A DNA stretch of 64,000 nucleotides from Synaphobranchus kaupii (GCA_029718625.1 CM056383.1:66588849-66652848), one strand, 5' to 3'; positions 48,414 through 60,697 are shown, counted from the stretch's first letter. Numbers and translations are program-made. Notes: a model not told the origin generated them from the letters alone.

Positions 48414-49710
48414 CTGTAGGAGACAAAAGAGACAATGGAGAGAGGAAAAAAGGTTGTTAACAGTCTGTCAGGTTTTACAGGTATCTCAGCTGGTGCAGGT
48501 GATGTCATCCACAAGGTCAAGCAAGTCACAATATATTGGCCTCGTAAATGGGGCGGGTTACCAGCCCCACACAAGGCTAGGATCCACTGCAGCAGGGAAG
48601 AGAAAAAAAAGAAAAAGAAAAAAAACAAAAAACTGCTGAAGGGGGCGAATCAAACATTTATGAAGCTATACTTGGAGGCTTTTTAAACAATTTCATTTAT
48701 CATGCCATTTGAAGAACGACAGAGTGATTAACACTTGAAGTTTAAGTGTAGGGTGTTCCTGCCAAAAAGAACAAACAAAGCAGGCAGCGTATAAGTAATG
48801 CGACTTGGGCACGCAGGGAAGACGACGGAATCACCATTTGCAGGTTATTTTTGGCGAGGAACGCTCATGTAAGGGCGAAGATCGAGAGCTTAAGGGTGAC
48901 AAGATTTCGGACCTGGTCAGGTCAAATGCTCAAATAGTGGTAGGCTGCACCTGTGAGGCTGCCATTTTATGGCAGGGGAGCTTTAGCAGACAGGTCATGT
49001 CCCCCCCACCCCCGACAGTGGTGCAAGGGCAGCTGTCGTGTCACCCCCTGCCCTCTGGTCCCAACTGACAGAGCAGCCACCAGGAAATGACACACCAACT
49101 GTAGCCTGAAATAATGGCGACAGTTTTGGCCAATCAAGATGGACACCCCTCCACCCCCAGTGTAGATATCCTTCTTTTTTTCTTTTTGGCCTATAACTGA
49201 CCCTGATAAGACTTTTACCAAGAGAGCACAGGCAAATGGAACCTTTTCAATCACAGATGAGACAGGCTTGCTCTAAAAGCACGTCAGCTTTGATATGCAT
49301 CTCATGACATTTGGCGCAAAAAAAAACAACAAAAAAAAAACAGAAGTGAGTACATTAAAACCCTGTGTACACTAATCCCATAATTCCCTCTGCCAGCCTT
49401 CCAGGACAGATAAAAGCAGGCCAACAGGGTGTCTCTGACGTACACACTGGCCTCGCCCTGTAAATGCCGATTAAAAACAGGTCGAGTCTGTACACGATCG
49501 CATTAGGGCCGAATTGGACTGCATGAAAAGCTTCAAACTGTGAGCTATCCGAGACCCCAGGCTTTATCCTTCCTTCCATTCCCCCCTCTGTGTGATCAAG
49601 CTCACAGGAACTCTGCTAGTGCTCCAGGTAAAGGTACAAAGTGGGGGTGGAGTTGACGATGCGTCCGCAAAACTTGCGTTTGAGGCCATCAAATCAAAGA
49701 CTGGGTGGGC

Positions 49711-49940
49711 ATTACATTCGAGGCATTTAGTAGATACTCTTAACTAGTGTGACTTAGACCAGCATTTTTTTATTTGTTTTTTTACATACTATCCATTTAT
49801 ACAGCTGGATATACACTGAAGCAATTAAGGTTAAGTACTTTGGGCAAGGGTACAACGACAATGTTCTATGTGGGAATCGAACCTGCAACCTTTGGGTTAC
49901 AAACCCAGATCCTTGCCCATTACACACTACACTATGGCCC
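49711..49940 (-). mobile_element. tRNA-headed SINE copy
   Basis: In minus orientation it opens with a tRNA-like head: A-box-like TAGTGTGTAATGGGCAAGG and B-box-like GGTTCGATTCCC. It then runs through GTACCCTTGCCC, TATCCAGCTGTATAAATGG and a tail with CTAAATGCCTCGAATGTAAT. Same family as 41033-41212 and 60056-60269. Confidence 0.82.
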
Positions 49941-50237
49941 AGGGCAGAAGCAGCATCTCTGGCTTAAGTACAGACATTCCCCGTACGAAGGGGTCAAGAG
50001 GCATTTTTATGCCTCCTTGGTAACGTCTCGTTTCATGTTGACGCAAACCCTTCTGCGTGACGGCCATTTTGTGGGACCCTTGGGGCTTTTCCACTGACCA
50101 CCAAATTGTTTGGTGTTTCGAAAGGCCTGGGGTTCCATTTCACTGGCGTGGCTAAAGACCAGCTGACGCAACAGACCAGACATAGCTAATGAGGTGAAAG
50201 GGCAGCTCAATTCTGTGTGTGTGTGTGACACTTAGCA

Positions 50238-50312
50238 CCCCGTCCCCCGTCCCCCGTCCCCCGTCCCCCCGTCCCCCGTCCCCCATTCCCCTCCCCCCTC
50301 CCCCTCCCCACC
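50238..50312. repeat. CCCCGT minisatellite
   Basis: Repeated CCCCCGTCCCCCGT units grading into C-rich sequence; the minus strand has regularly spaced G runs. Confidence 0.9.
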
Positions 50313-51739
50313 CGCCTACCAAGTCAGCAAATGGCCTCTGGGAGAATCAACTGCCGAGGGAGGCAAATGAGAACACGCTCCAGCATTATGTAGTCAAACC
50401 CACCAGGTGGACAGCAAGCATTTCACGGGAGAACCGGTTTACCCGCAACTGCTCTCGTCTACCAGTCACTCCGCCTTCAGCGATCGCCGTTTTGCTTCAG
50501 CTTCAGAAGGTCAGGGCAATGAATCAGAGCCTTTAATCCTCAGCACTGTCAGGGACCGGCATATTGGGGAGGATACAGCCCAGAAAAAAACATGAAGGAC
50601 AGCCACACCATGTGCAAAGCGCCCTGTATCCTCAACATAGACTGCTATTCACTGGGGGGAACACCACCAGCCCCATCAATACACTGGAAATGCATAAATA
50701 CATGAAAGTAAAGGTTAAAACACCCTCGTGAAGAGATTAGATCAGGTAAAAAGCTATGTACCAGCCTGAGGCTCAATTCTGGTTTAGTGACCTCCATTTA
50801 TAATGGCTAGTGGTTGAGTGACAGCTGAATCGCAAAGAAATAGCGAAAGGCTCGCTATGTACAGTACGAGTCTGGGCATGGTTCAGGCTGAAGTCATTCT
50901 AAATGAGTGCGTAGTTCTAAGACGGTAGTTTTTAAAACAGATTATTATTATTTAAAAAAAAAAAAAGAATCTTTGGGGACTGCGCTTGGAAGAGTGGGTT
51001 GGCTGACAAAGCTCTGAAGGCTTTTAGTCAGCCTACCTGAGTGAACCCCATTATGAAGAAACCGCTTACTCTGAACACATTTCATTTAATGTGCTCATTG
51101 TGTAATTACGCAGGAGGGCTGAAATTCAAACCCACATTAACAATGCCTGTATTGTTACAGGGCTAATATAATGGCCAGGCCCAAATCGGTATCCAAGAAA
51201 CCAGCAGACCCCCTTCCAAAGAAAGCCCTTTCAAGCTCCAGTACTCCGGAGCGTTCAGCTTCCATTGAAATTCCGAGCTGTGGGCATTCAGCTCTCTTCC
51301 CTGGGAAGGTTTTTCCGCCCTCTTCTTAAAGGGAAAGACCTCGTACCGAACATTCCAACCGTCTTCAAACGACTCCCTCCCTAAAGCATGTCCTTTCTCT
51401 AAACGGGCGGGGAGGGGGCGGCGTTCGGGCTGAAGATTCCAGAGCCGCGGTAACGAAAGTAAACGTTGCGGGTGAAAGGAATGCTCTCTCCAAGGTGGGT
51501 TTCTCCAGCCCCCAACACCAGGGGAAAGGTCCCGCGAAGCCGCTGCAGTGCGCAGAGAGGCCAATCACACAGCACACAAAGGATTACTTCAAAACCACGT
51601 CATCAGACAAACCCTATTTATAGCCGCCACTTCTACAAGGCGCTTGTTTACCCCGCCACCACAGGGGATCTACCATGAAAGAGAATCCAAGCGTCATCGC
51701 GCTTTTACTTTGCATATGCCTTATTTAATGGGTTTCATG

Positions 51740-51935
51740 TCTCTTGCCCCTCTCTCTCCCTCTTGCCCTCTCTCGTTCTCTCTCTTGCCCTCTCTCGTTC
51801 TCTCTCTCCCTCTCACGTTCTCATTCTCTCCCTCTCACGTTCTCTTGCCCCCTCTCCCTCTCACGTTCTCTTGCCCCCTCTCCCTCTCACGTTCTCTTGC
51901 CCCCTCTCTCTCTCTCAGCCCCCTCTCTCTCAGAC
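51740..51935. repeat. CT-rich minisatellite
   Basis: Imperfect units such as CTCTCGTTCTCTCTCTTGCC and CCCTCTCACGTTCTCTTGCC. Almost pure pyrimidine on the + strand for some 190 bp. The Leu/Ser/Pro ORFs over it are artefacts. Confidence 0.93.
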
Positions 51936-53627
51936 ATTAGTGAGGTTCTGGGAGAATACACAAAGGGGATTTTGTTTGTCGTCATAAAATGTAAAACCTC
52001 CCGAGCCCAGGGAAAAGGAAAAAGCATCTCCCATTGGGAGGCCGTTCACCAATCTTCATCCTGGGTATCTATGTCACCAGGCGTGGGTGTTGCAAACGCT
52101 CCCACAGGTACAGGTGAACTACGGGGACCTGTAGTGAGCTGGGGGAGGCGTGTGAGCAGGGAGATTTGGAGGTTTCGGGCCAACGCAGCGACAGTTTCCA
52201 GAAGGCGTTGAGTTTGCAGCGTCAAACATTTTCAACCATAAAATATTACTTTTATGATCTATCGAGGCTGAGCGGCGAGTGCCTCGTTCAGACACGTCTG
52301 ATTGCGTTTAACTGCGTCGGCGGACGGGAAATTATGCAGGTCTGTGAAGCGGTTAGATAATCGCCATGATGACAGCCAGAGGGGGGGGGCAAAAGCTAAA
52401 AATCCATTCTGGCACCTCATCCCTTTTAAAATGTGTAATACAGGGGGGGTATGGGCCATGGGACAATGGCGCACTGAGTGTCCGGGATGAAAACGCCGTC
52501 CTTTCCAGGGAGCGTCTCTGCTGGGGGAGAAGATCACGGGCACACTGAGGCGTGGAGTCAAATGTGGCAACCCTCCTCTGTGCCTTTCATTTCCATGTCA
52601 TTGTACGGAGTCATTTCAATTGCAAACCTGGCAGGACGAGGGTCGGCCGCTGACATGACATCACATGACAATGACATGTAAATGGGAGAGGCTTATTCAG
52701 AAGATGATGGCCTTCCAAATGCAGCGCTCTAAACTCCTGCCGGTCTGAGTCTGTCAGAGTGGAGAGGGACAACCAAAACGGAGGAGCCCCCCCACCAATA
52801 ACAAAGGTTCTGGGGCCACCCCTTTTAAAGGAGAAACAACGGAATCCTCGTTCGTCTAATCAGACCAGGGGGGCAGTGACTAACCAAAAACCGTGGAACC
52901 TATAACTGGAATTAAAAAGGCAATGGTTAAATGGTATCACAGGGCAACATTGTCAATGGGGGGGGGGGGTAGGCGCATGGATGTAAAAATCAAACCATTC
53001 GATTACCCACCAACACACAATGAAATTTCACTGATTGGCCAAAACACCAGAAACGTCATTGTTAGTGCACGGTTAAGAATTTCAATCCCAAATTATTGGT
53101 TTGCTTAACAGTATTATCTGACGGCGTTCGATTAACAAGTGTTAGATCCAGGAACAAAGGATTGAGAAAAAAATCGGTGTCAATATCACATTCCCACTTG
53201 GAAAGGGGTTAATTGAAGGAGGGATCACGTAATGTCTTTGAGTCAACAGATGACGATTATAAAGCCACCCCTTTATCCCAAAGAACAATACAGACACTGG
53301 TTTAAAGTTAGTAGTCAAATTTCCCAAGGACGTCTTTGCATCTGCAAGACAGACCAATTGAATTTCTCCAAAAATAAATAAAATGTATAAAATGTTTTGG
53401 GCGTCTCCTCGAACTAACACTGTTTAAAAAAAAAAAAAAAAATTTTTTTTATTTGTTTTTTACTTTTTCCTGCTAAAGAATGGGGGGGCCAGAGGACGTT
53501 CCAAATCCACTACATTTTACATTTAAAAAAAAAAACCTAAGTTACAAAAGAAAAAAAAAGGAAAAACAAAAGCAATTGGTGTCTCCATTTTTGCACATAA
53601 AACGTCGCTTGGCTGTTTGCTACTAAC

Positions 53628-53776
53628 CTTTCATGTTACTCTTGGGTTTGTCAGTTTGCTTGCCTGTGGGGGTTTGTGCCTGCTGCCCCTGGCCGCCCGA
53701 GGAGGCGGCCTGCTGGGCCGCTTTCTGCTTCAGCATGGTCCAGTCAAACGTGTAGTCGTACTGGTGGTTCAGGGTC
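53628..53776 (-). CDS. CSNK1A1: CSNK1A1 exon, C-terminal tail
   Basis: Minus strand: acceptor CCTCCGCAG, donor GTTAGT. Encodes [20 protein letters not shown], then a Gln/Ala/Ser-rich tail ending [15 protein letters not shown]. The leading G completes Arg of [18 protein letters not shown] closes the CK1 alpha kinase domain; the tail is the flexible extension. Confidence 0.96.
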
Positions 53777-55413
53777 CTGCGGAGGGGAAGAGGGAAAATG
53801 CGGGGGGGGGGGGTGAGAAACGTCAGCCTGAAGCGCCGACCACCGGGAGCGGGTCCAGACGCAAGAGACGCACTCTCAACGTCGTCGAAAACAAAATCTA
53901 AACCGCTCTCGAGGCTGGACGATAGCCGACCGTTCCAGGGGCTCTCGTAACCAAGCTGACCAGCAACTGACGGAAAAGTAGGTTCTAGAAAAAGGGAAGT
54001 GCGCGCACCGCCACCACCACCACAACTTCTTGGTTCTTAGGAACTTGATAAAGAGGAAGTCGTCACCCTTGACTTCCACAAGTGCGCGGAATGCTCTTAC
54101 CGAACCGAGTGCGCACACGGCTGACGTTCAAAAGGATCCATCCACGTTTTTACGTCTATTACATCGCCCACCCAGTTTAGGTATTAAAAGATCCAATTTG
54201 AAAAGAAAATAATCATCCTGAAATTTGCTTCTCTGACCATTTGAACCAGCTCAAGTGGTTGCTACGCAGGCATTCGTTGCTATGCAGAAGCTTGCAGCTC
54301 GTTGCTATGTAACGGGCAAGGGAGAACGCTTTTTTCCTGAACGGAACAGGCATCGGGCACGTACTGATACTTATGCTGACAATTCATTGGCGTAAGATCA
54401 TCACGGTTGAACACGCCTGTCAAGGTTGCCGTTTTGCACGCAGACTGACGGCAAAGCAAATTTTAAATCCACTAGCAAGGCAGCGATATTATTAGACGCG
54501 CGTGTTAGAAACTGCCTCGTGTGGTAGCAACCAGTTTCCCACTGATTGGAATACACAATGGCAACTGTAGGCCCAGTAATTTGCTGCAAAGTCCATTAAC
54601 TTGGGAAAGGGCAGAACCCAGACATCCTCTCAAAATACCTCAGTTGATCACTCATCAAACTGCCACAGCTACTGACACGGGCAGGTAACAGGTGTGCAAT
54701 TCATAGAGCGAACTGCCATTTTAAATCCCCACTAATACAATTACTCATGGTACAGCAGGGCTCCTGCCTAGTCATCAACACAGAGAATTTGATCCAGGTA
54801 AACGAAGGGCCACTACAGCACAACGCACAAACTCCATATCCATATGCTACATCATATTGAAGTGCACTACCTATAAATTATAAAGCATGACGTATAAAGT
54901 GTATGCTTGGCAGTGCACCTATGAGTTTGGCAGTAATGTCCATGTTGGGGTTTTGTGACGTTTCCAAAATGCCCGTTTATCACGCATTTTTAATAAATAC
55001 TTCACAGACCTCGCTCCCACAATCTTACTCAATGCAACATGGCCTACAGCAGACATTCAAGGTCGCAAGGAAGCACACACAGGAGTCTGATTTACCTCAG
55101 ACTCGAAACATTACTCGCATTGCATGTATCGGTACATTACACAGAGGAAATGAAAAACCTATCTTTGAACACGTTCAGCACTTAAGTGGTTTCCTGCCAA
55201 TAAGGACTAATCTTGCAGGTGCGATTCCATCGTCGATAAAGACTCGTGAATTCATAGAGGGAATTGCTGTGTGGAGCCGCCACCATCAATTCGGCACGAT
55301 GTTTCGCTGTCACACGTAGAACGGTCAACAGAGACTTGGCTTCACATTAAACTGCTGCGCTCACACGGTTATAATACGGAAAAGGACCACAATGCAGCGG
55401 GAATGTAGAGTAC
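53777..55413 (-). other. CSNK1A1 intron, 1.6 kb
   Basis: Donor GTACTC at 55413 (minus). Apart from a G run near 53800 it holds no recognised gene or repeat. Confidence 0.7.
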
Positions 55414-55520
55414 CTGAAGAGAATGCGGAACAGCTGTCGCAGGTACATGTAGTCGGGGGCCTCCTCGAACCGCAGCCCACGGCAGTAGTTCAGGTACATG
55501 GCGAACTCTGCTGGGAAACC
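55414..55520 (-). CDS. CSNK1A1: CSNK1A1 exon, kinase C-lobe
   Basis: Minus strand: acceptor CTGAGCCTCGGCTCAG-type site (AG at 55521-55522), donor GTACTC. Encodes [20 protein letters not shown] then [15 protein letters not shown]; identical to vertebrate CK1 alpha as I know it. [10 protein letters not shown] is a hallmark of the CK1 family C-lobe. Confidence 0.97.
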
Positions 55521-56308
55521 CTGAGCCGAGGGGGAGGGAAGAAAAAAGAAGAACCATTTTACAAATGGGCTCGTACAAGTTCAGGACACGTCAGTCTTCA
55601 AAACACAGCTGCCATTTTAGCATGCGCAATCTGTATGCACTCATTTCTAGGAGTTAGGAACACGCAGTTGACCACTTTTGTTTAACCAGTTAAGAATAGC
55701 CCAGCTTATTCTATACTTATCTCTGGGAGTAGTGCAAAAAATCTAAATGAAAATACGAAGTGGTCATCTCACGCGACGCCTGCCAGCTGAGCTGGTAGAG
55801 CACAGGCTCCAGTTTAACTCCGGCCTTACCTTTTCGTGACGGCTTCAGGAGGATTACTGAGCCTGAAGCTCGTTACTCAACAGAAAGAAGTGCGTATGAC
55901 ATGGACTGGGACATCCCGGCCAGCCTGCCAGCATTAGGCACGCAACGTGCCCCGCCCGCCCACCCACCCTTCATCTGCTCAGATACAGGCTGCAGGCTAC
56001 TCCAACAGCGCTTAAAGCATGGATTACATCAGCCCTTTTATCCACACTCGTTCTGGTTCTTGTCCTGGCGGCCTTCTTCAACACTTCCACCCAACAATCC
56101 CAATGGGTTTCTCCATTTCTAGTGGGGGCTACTATCTTAGCCTTGAAATGGCAAGCATTAGCTCTACAACTGACAAGTGAGCTCAAACTTCTCATTCATG
56201 ACTCAGGAAAAAAAAAGTCACAAGATGGAGCCAGGGGAAAAGTAAAATGGCTTCCCAAATGTGAGGGGGGGGGGGGGGGGACGGGGGGGGACGGGTGGAG
56301 GTGCTCAC
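55521..56308 (-). other. CSNK1A1 intron, 0.8 kb
   Basis: Donor GTGAGC at 56308 (minus) followed by a long C run on the minus strand (+ strand 56264-56290). No gene recognised. Confidence 0.7.
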
Positions 56309-56383
56309 CTTACACAAAACCTCAACGGGGGTCGACATCTTTTTCTCGCTAATCTTCTCGTACTTCTGTTTCTTTGTGGCCGC
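56309..56383 (-). CDS. CSNK1A1: CSNK1A1 exon, kinase C-lobe (25 codons)
   Basis: Minus strand: acceptor TTCCACAG, donor GTGAGC. Encodes [20 protein letters not shown] then EVLCK, phase 0 at both ends. [13 protein letters not shown] is characteristic of CK1 alpha. Confidence 0.97.
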
Positions 56384-56968
56384 CTGTGGAACATGTGGAA
56401 GAGAAATGAAAACGTTGTGCAATACAGATTCGCCCCAAGCTAGCAGAGCTTTCTGCGGGTCTTAAGAATAAACACTTTAAGTGTGGTGGTCAGCAAATAT
56501 TCAGGGCCATAGAGACGCGCTCATACTCTGCAATTCTGCGCTCAAAAAGCTGGGTCGTGCGTGTTTACGCGTTTGCTTCCACCCCATAATCCCCCACCGC
56601 CAGTGTGGCGATCAGCAAGGTGCTCTGCGTGACCTTCCTGAGGATTTGAATTTCCAACGGCCGCCCGTGGCCCATGCTCCATTTAATTACATTATCCAGG
56701 AGGAGAGCAGCGGAGTTCTCATGTTCTCAAATTTAACCTTTTGTATTATGAAGCCTCCGCAGGAAACAGGGCTACAAATCAGGACAGAAGTCCAAACACA
56801 GACCTTCTGCCAGGGAGAGACCAAGCATTTGTATTTGAACGATAGTGAAGATTGTACAACGACACCTCAACCTGAAATGTTCCAACTTGGCAGTGAGGGG
56901 CTGCGGAAAGAGGGATTCCCAGGTGGCGTTTACTGGACTGGGAGCCCTAGAGTACCTGCCTGGCCTAC

Positions 56969-57047
56969 CTTTAGTCCCTGCCAGGGCAGGCTGGTCCTGT
57001 TGAAGTACATCAGCACGTATCCCAGCGACTCCATGTCATCCCGGCGA
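56969..57047 (-). CDS. CSNK1A1: CSNK1A1 exon, alpha-F region of kinase domain
   Basis: Minus strand: acceptor TGCCTTTCAG, donor GTAGGC. Its first T completes a split Ser codon (AG|T), then [20 protein letters not shown] and [14 protein letters not shown] is the CK1 signature helix. The preceding exon (activation segment, ending ..GIEQ) should lie at higher coordinates but is not visible; it may be in the N gap 220 bp away. Confidence 0.97.
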
Positions 57048-57268
57048 CTGAAAGGCAGGACAAACGAATGCACTCAACCCTTTATGGTGCAGGATCACAA
57101 ATATGAGATTAGAATCTTCTTAACTGAACCGGTAACCGGTAAACGACAGCAATGGAGTTCTAGAACAATGACTTAGAACTTTTGAAAAAAATAAATAAAC
57201 CTACACTTCAAAGGGTTTTAAGTAGCCCTAAACAAGTGCATCTTTCAGAGAACATAATACAAAGACAT

Positions 57269-57768
57269 NNNNNNNNNNNNNNNNNNNNNNNNNNNNNNNN
57301 NNNNNNNNNNNNNNNNNNNNNNNNNNNNNNNNNNNNNNNNNNNNNNNNNNNNNNNNNNNNNNNNNNNNNNNNNNNNNNNNNNNNNNNNNNNNNNNNNNNN
57401 NNNNNNNNNNNNNNNNNNNNNNNNNNNNNNNNNNNNNNNNNNNNNNNNNNNNNNNNNNNNNNNNNNNNNNNNNNNNNNNNNNNNNNNNNNNNNNNNNNNN
57501 NNNNNNNNNNNNNNNNNNNNNNNNNNNNNNNNNNNNNNNNNNNNNNNNNNNNNNNNNNNNNNNNNNNNNNNNNNNNNNNNNNNNNNNNNNNNNNNNNNNN
57601 NNNNNNNNNNNNNNNNNNNNNNNNNNNNNNNNNNNNNNNNNNNNNNNNNNNNNNNNNNNNNNNNNNNNNNNNNNNNNNNNNNNNNNNNNNNNNNNNNNNN
57701 NNNNNNNNNNNNNNNNNNNNNNNNNNNNNNNNNNNNNNNNNNNNNNNNNNNNNNNNNNNNNNNNNNNN
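57269..57768. other. assembly gap, exactly 500 N
   Basis: A run of 500 N, a round number typical of a scaffold gap of unknown true size. It lies inside CSNK1A1, just upstream (transcript sense) of the alpha-F exon. The X-containing ORFs on both strands are artefacts. Confidence 0.99.
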
Positions 57769-58971
57769 GCATTTTAGCCTGGTGGGGATCCCCTGGATGT
57801 AAAACGGCTAAAACCCCCCTGTTGAAGGTGATAATACAGTTCTGCACCACTTTCGTTTACATAACCACCGTTAGACCTTTAATTGTAGTCAGTTTCTATG
57901 GCTGATTGGCAAACTGACAGGGTGCTTGGCCTGTATGGTACTGAAGCCCCATCTATTGCTTCAGTGCCATCTTGTTCAGTACCATGTTCAGATAAGGTCA
58001 TATTGTCTTCCTCTATGAACACAGTGTTGTTCAGAACTCAACCTGATTGGTCATACTGCTCTCTTTAATCTCGCTCACTGCCCAGTTCATGCTTCTTATC
58101 TGACACTGCAATTAGAGCGCTCACTGCTGAAACACAAGGCGGGATGTCGTACAGTTCCACCGTGGAGAAGGCAAGGCTTTGAGAGTTGCTTTTAACGTCA
58201 GTCGCGACCCCGGGGGACGCAGGAAGCCGCCTGGCGACAGGCGAGCTCATAGCTGAGGAACCCCGCCCTTCGGTGGAGAACGGGCACGACCTCTGTCACG
58301 TCTGCAAGGGCGTGTCCATTTTTTGGGTGCCCGTCTCGTCACGTCTGCCCTGGTGTCTCCATTAACTGGGGCGCCGGAGCGGTTACGGGCTTTTTATACG
58401 TCTACCGTGAACAAACGAGCACTGACAAGTGTGAGCGTGTCAGTCCACCTGTCCCATTTAATAACCAACTGTGGATGACCAACGCCATGTAAGAGGGCAA
58501 GGAATGCACCTATTTAATAACCAACCGTGGATGACCAACGTCATTGGGCAGCAGCAATAGATGGTTCACAAGATGACAAAAAGCAATGCAGTTGAACATT
58601 ATTTTTATCTAATTTGTTTTGGTTTAGACAGTTAATTGCAATATTGTATTGCAATGTAATGTTTTTTGAGCTTGTGAGATGATTCACTTTGGTTTAGATT
58701 AACTACAAGTGTGCATGTGTGTGTGTGTGTGTGGGCACTTTTCTCAAAAGTTTTATGCAAAATTGTAGTAATGTTCCAGCATTGCCAACGTGTCACAGAA
58801 AGTGTTTCAAAGCATCACTCATGTGCACTGGGTGGAACAATGGCCGTCGCTGATATAACACAAAGTCATGCCTGGAGCAGATTTCCAAAAACTGAGTCAA
58901 CCCTGTTTTGGTAACAGCGAGGCCTGCGGTGTTTGTTGCACCCACCTCTACCGCCACAGCCACACACGCAC

Positions 58972-59002
<31 letters not shown>

Positions 59003-60055
59003 TCCATCATTGTTGCCATGGAGACAAAAGATATCTCCGGCAGCCAGGTCTCTTTTTGTTGCTAAATCTGTCAAACTAAATTGCATTTTGTTTTGTGTTT
59101 ATCAGGAAAACTGAGAAATGTATTTTCCAATCGTTTACCCTGCAGCACATTTCTCGCCAATAATGACGTGCCAGTTTTGTGCAGAAAGTTATTAAATTAT
59201 GTAATATCACAGTTCTCATACATCCAAAACACCAAAAAGTCAGTTGGGGGTCTAACAGTCAGTCGAAAGACACGTCAGTGTAACAGTCTACACTCACCGT
59301 GGGGGGTACGGTGGAGGGGTCCCAGCTCTGGCTCGTGTGGGTGCTGATGTCACGGAGGCCATCTTTGAGCTGCTCGTCAGACTGGCAGCCTCCTTTTTGT
59401 CTGTCCTGTTTCTGAACATGGCCGCCGTTGTTTCTGCCTGCAGTGCTCCTGAACCAGGGCTAAACTCTCCCACATTACGGTAAATAACATGCCTGGTATG
59501 GGAGGCTGTTCCCTGTTAATCTCTGATGTTCACCTTTCATTGGTTTATCACATATATGCTTTATAATCAGTCCACTCAATCAACACAATGAGGTGCTGAC
59601 TGGGGCGGTGAGGCTATTTGAATGGGGATCCATACATTCCTCTGGGGTGAGAGGGGAACTTGTGCCAATATACAACAATTAATGTTGAGCTGATTTCTTT
59701 TGTTTGTTTGTTTGTTTGTGTGTGTGTGGGATTTCAGTGACAACCACAACATATGAACAGCATATGAGGGTGCGCTCTTCGTTACAGTGACAGCAGCTCT
59801 AGAGGGTTACTGGGAAGAATGATTGTAAAAAGGTTATGTATTTGCTGTCCCCCTCAAAAAGAACAACCATTCCAGCTCTAATACACTGTAGTGGTCTAAA
59901 CGGTGTTTAAAAACCTGATAAAGTAATGTAATATAATGATAAAATCTGCAACCGGCCCATTGAGCTTGGCGGTCATTGCTATTTATTGAAAAAGCCTGGC
60001 TGTAAAGATGAATTAATTGATTAAAAGACCTCGGCACAAAATATACATTATTTTT
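57769..60055. other. repeat-rich DNA beyond the gap, possible CSNK1A1 intron
   Basis: No kinase exon recognised. Two near-identical 30-bp strings (ATTTAATAACCAAC(T/C)GTGG..GACCAACG) lie at about 58456 and 58513. Also (GT)n at 58714-58733, (CA)n at 58968-59000 and GTTT repeats at 59699-59718. Confidence 0.5.
59298..59437 (-). other. splice-bounded open segment, unassigned
   Basis: On the minus strand CACTGCAG precedes and a good donor GTGAGTG follows this 140-bp segment. Two of three frames are open through it; one reads HVQKQDRQKGGCQSDEQLKD onward. I recognise no protein family and the upstream pyrimidine tract is poor. It could be chance or an exon of an unknown or alternative transcript. 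Confidence 0.2.
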
Positions 60056-60269
60056 ATTACATTACATTACAGGCATTTAGCAGACGCTTTTATCCAGAGC
60101 GACTTACACAACTTTTTAGCATATTATCCATTTATACAGCTGGATATATACTGAAGCGATTCAGGTTAAGTGCCTTGCTCAAGGGTACAACAGCAGTGTC
60201 TTACCTGGGAATCGAACACCTTTCGGTTACAAGCCCAGTTCCTTACCCATTATACTACACTGCCGCCCC
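60056..60269 (-). mobile_element. tRNA-headed SINE, best-preserved copy
   Basis: In minus orientation: tRNA-like head GGGCGGCAGTGTAGTATAAT, B-box-like GTTCGATTCCCAGG, body with GTACCCTTGAGCAAGGCACT and TATCCAGCTGTATAAATGG, conserved tail GTCGCTCTGGATAAAAGCGT, and an ATTAC/GTAAT simple repeat end at 60056-60070. The tail is widespread in fish genomes. Internal pol III boxes are recognisable. Confidence 0.88.
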
Positions 60270-60697
60270 TCCCTACCCATCGTCTATCCTCAACCTGACT
60301 TTCACAGCAACAGAGTGATCTGAGTAGTTTGAATGTGAAGCAAAAGATTGGCAACTCTGAGTCATTCGTTTCCGTGCGGGATCGATAGGTTTATTTTGAA
60401 AAAGTACTCACGGTGACCTCAGGACAGGACCCGGATGAGAACATGCCGTTTCCCAGTCGCGCCTGTCTATGTAGATACTAAATAAGGAATGCAACCAAGA
60501 GTCCGTGCCCTCCGGTCGTGCTGTTTCTCTGTCCGTGTGGGAGCCGTGTAAAGTTCAGAGGCGATCGAATACCAGCACAGTGTTCTTACTTATGAACCAC
60601 CTCTGACTGCTGTTGCACTCTACAGCAGATGCTCCTCTTGTGGGTATAAGCTGAATTATTTTAACCCCTTGCTTATCTTTGCTAAGGCATTAAAGAC

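Larger units (their letters stand above)
48414..53627 (-). other. CSNK1A1 last intron, 5.2 kb
   Basis: Donor GTTAGT at 53627 (minus strand), acceptor CTCCTACAG at 48414. It contains a SINE (49711-49940), a CCCCGT minisatellite (50238-50312) and a CT-rich minisatellite (51740-51935). No other exon recognised. If the intron is retained, the frame stops immediately (AAA GGT TAG). Confidence 0.8.
46725..57047 (-). other. CSNK1A1: CSNK1A1 gene, 3' part (kinase C-lobe exons, tail and 3'UTR)
   Basis: Five exons on the minus strand splice in frame to about 137 codons matching casein kinase 1 alpha from the alpha-F helix region to the C-terminal GF. CK1 alpha is a constitutive monomeric Ser/Thr kinase. 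It primes beta-catenin at Ser45 in the APC-Axin destruction complex and acts on many other substrates in cytosol and nucleus. The N-lobe, catalytic loop and activation-segment exons are not in 57048-64000 as far as I can see; some are probably in the 500-N gap and the rest beyond the window. All splice sites are GT-AG and all phases fit. Confidence 0.96.

Noticed and set aside
49860..49940. tRNA gene on the minus strand
   Set aside because: A and B box-like strings belong to the head of a SINE with two sister copies; no full cloverleaf.
56481..57176. 231-aa + strand ORF, the longest real-sequence ORF in the window
   Set aside because: It runs antisense across the CSNK1A1 alpha-F exon and intron; the product has no recognisable family and codon usage looks random.
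57182..57850. ~200-aa open frames on both strands
   Set aside because: They consist of the 500-N gap translated as X; no real sequence.
60200..60269. tRNA gene on the minus strand
   Set aside because: Same SINE family; the tRNA-like part is fused to a SINE body and tail.
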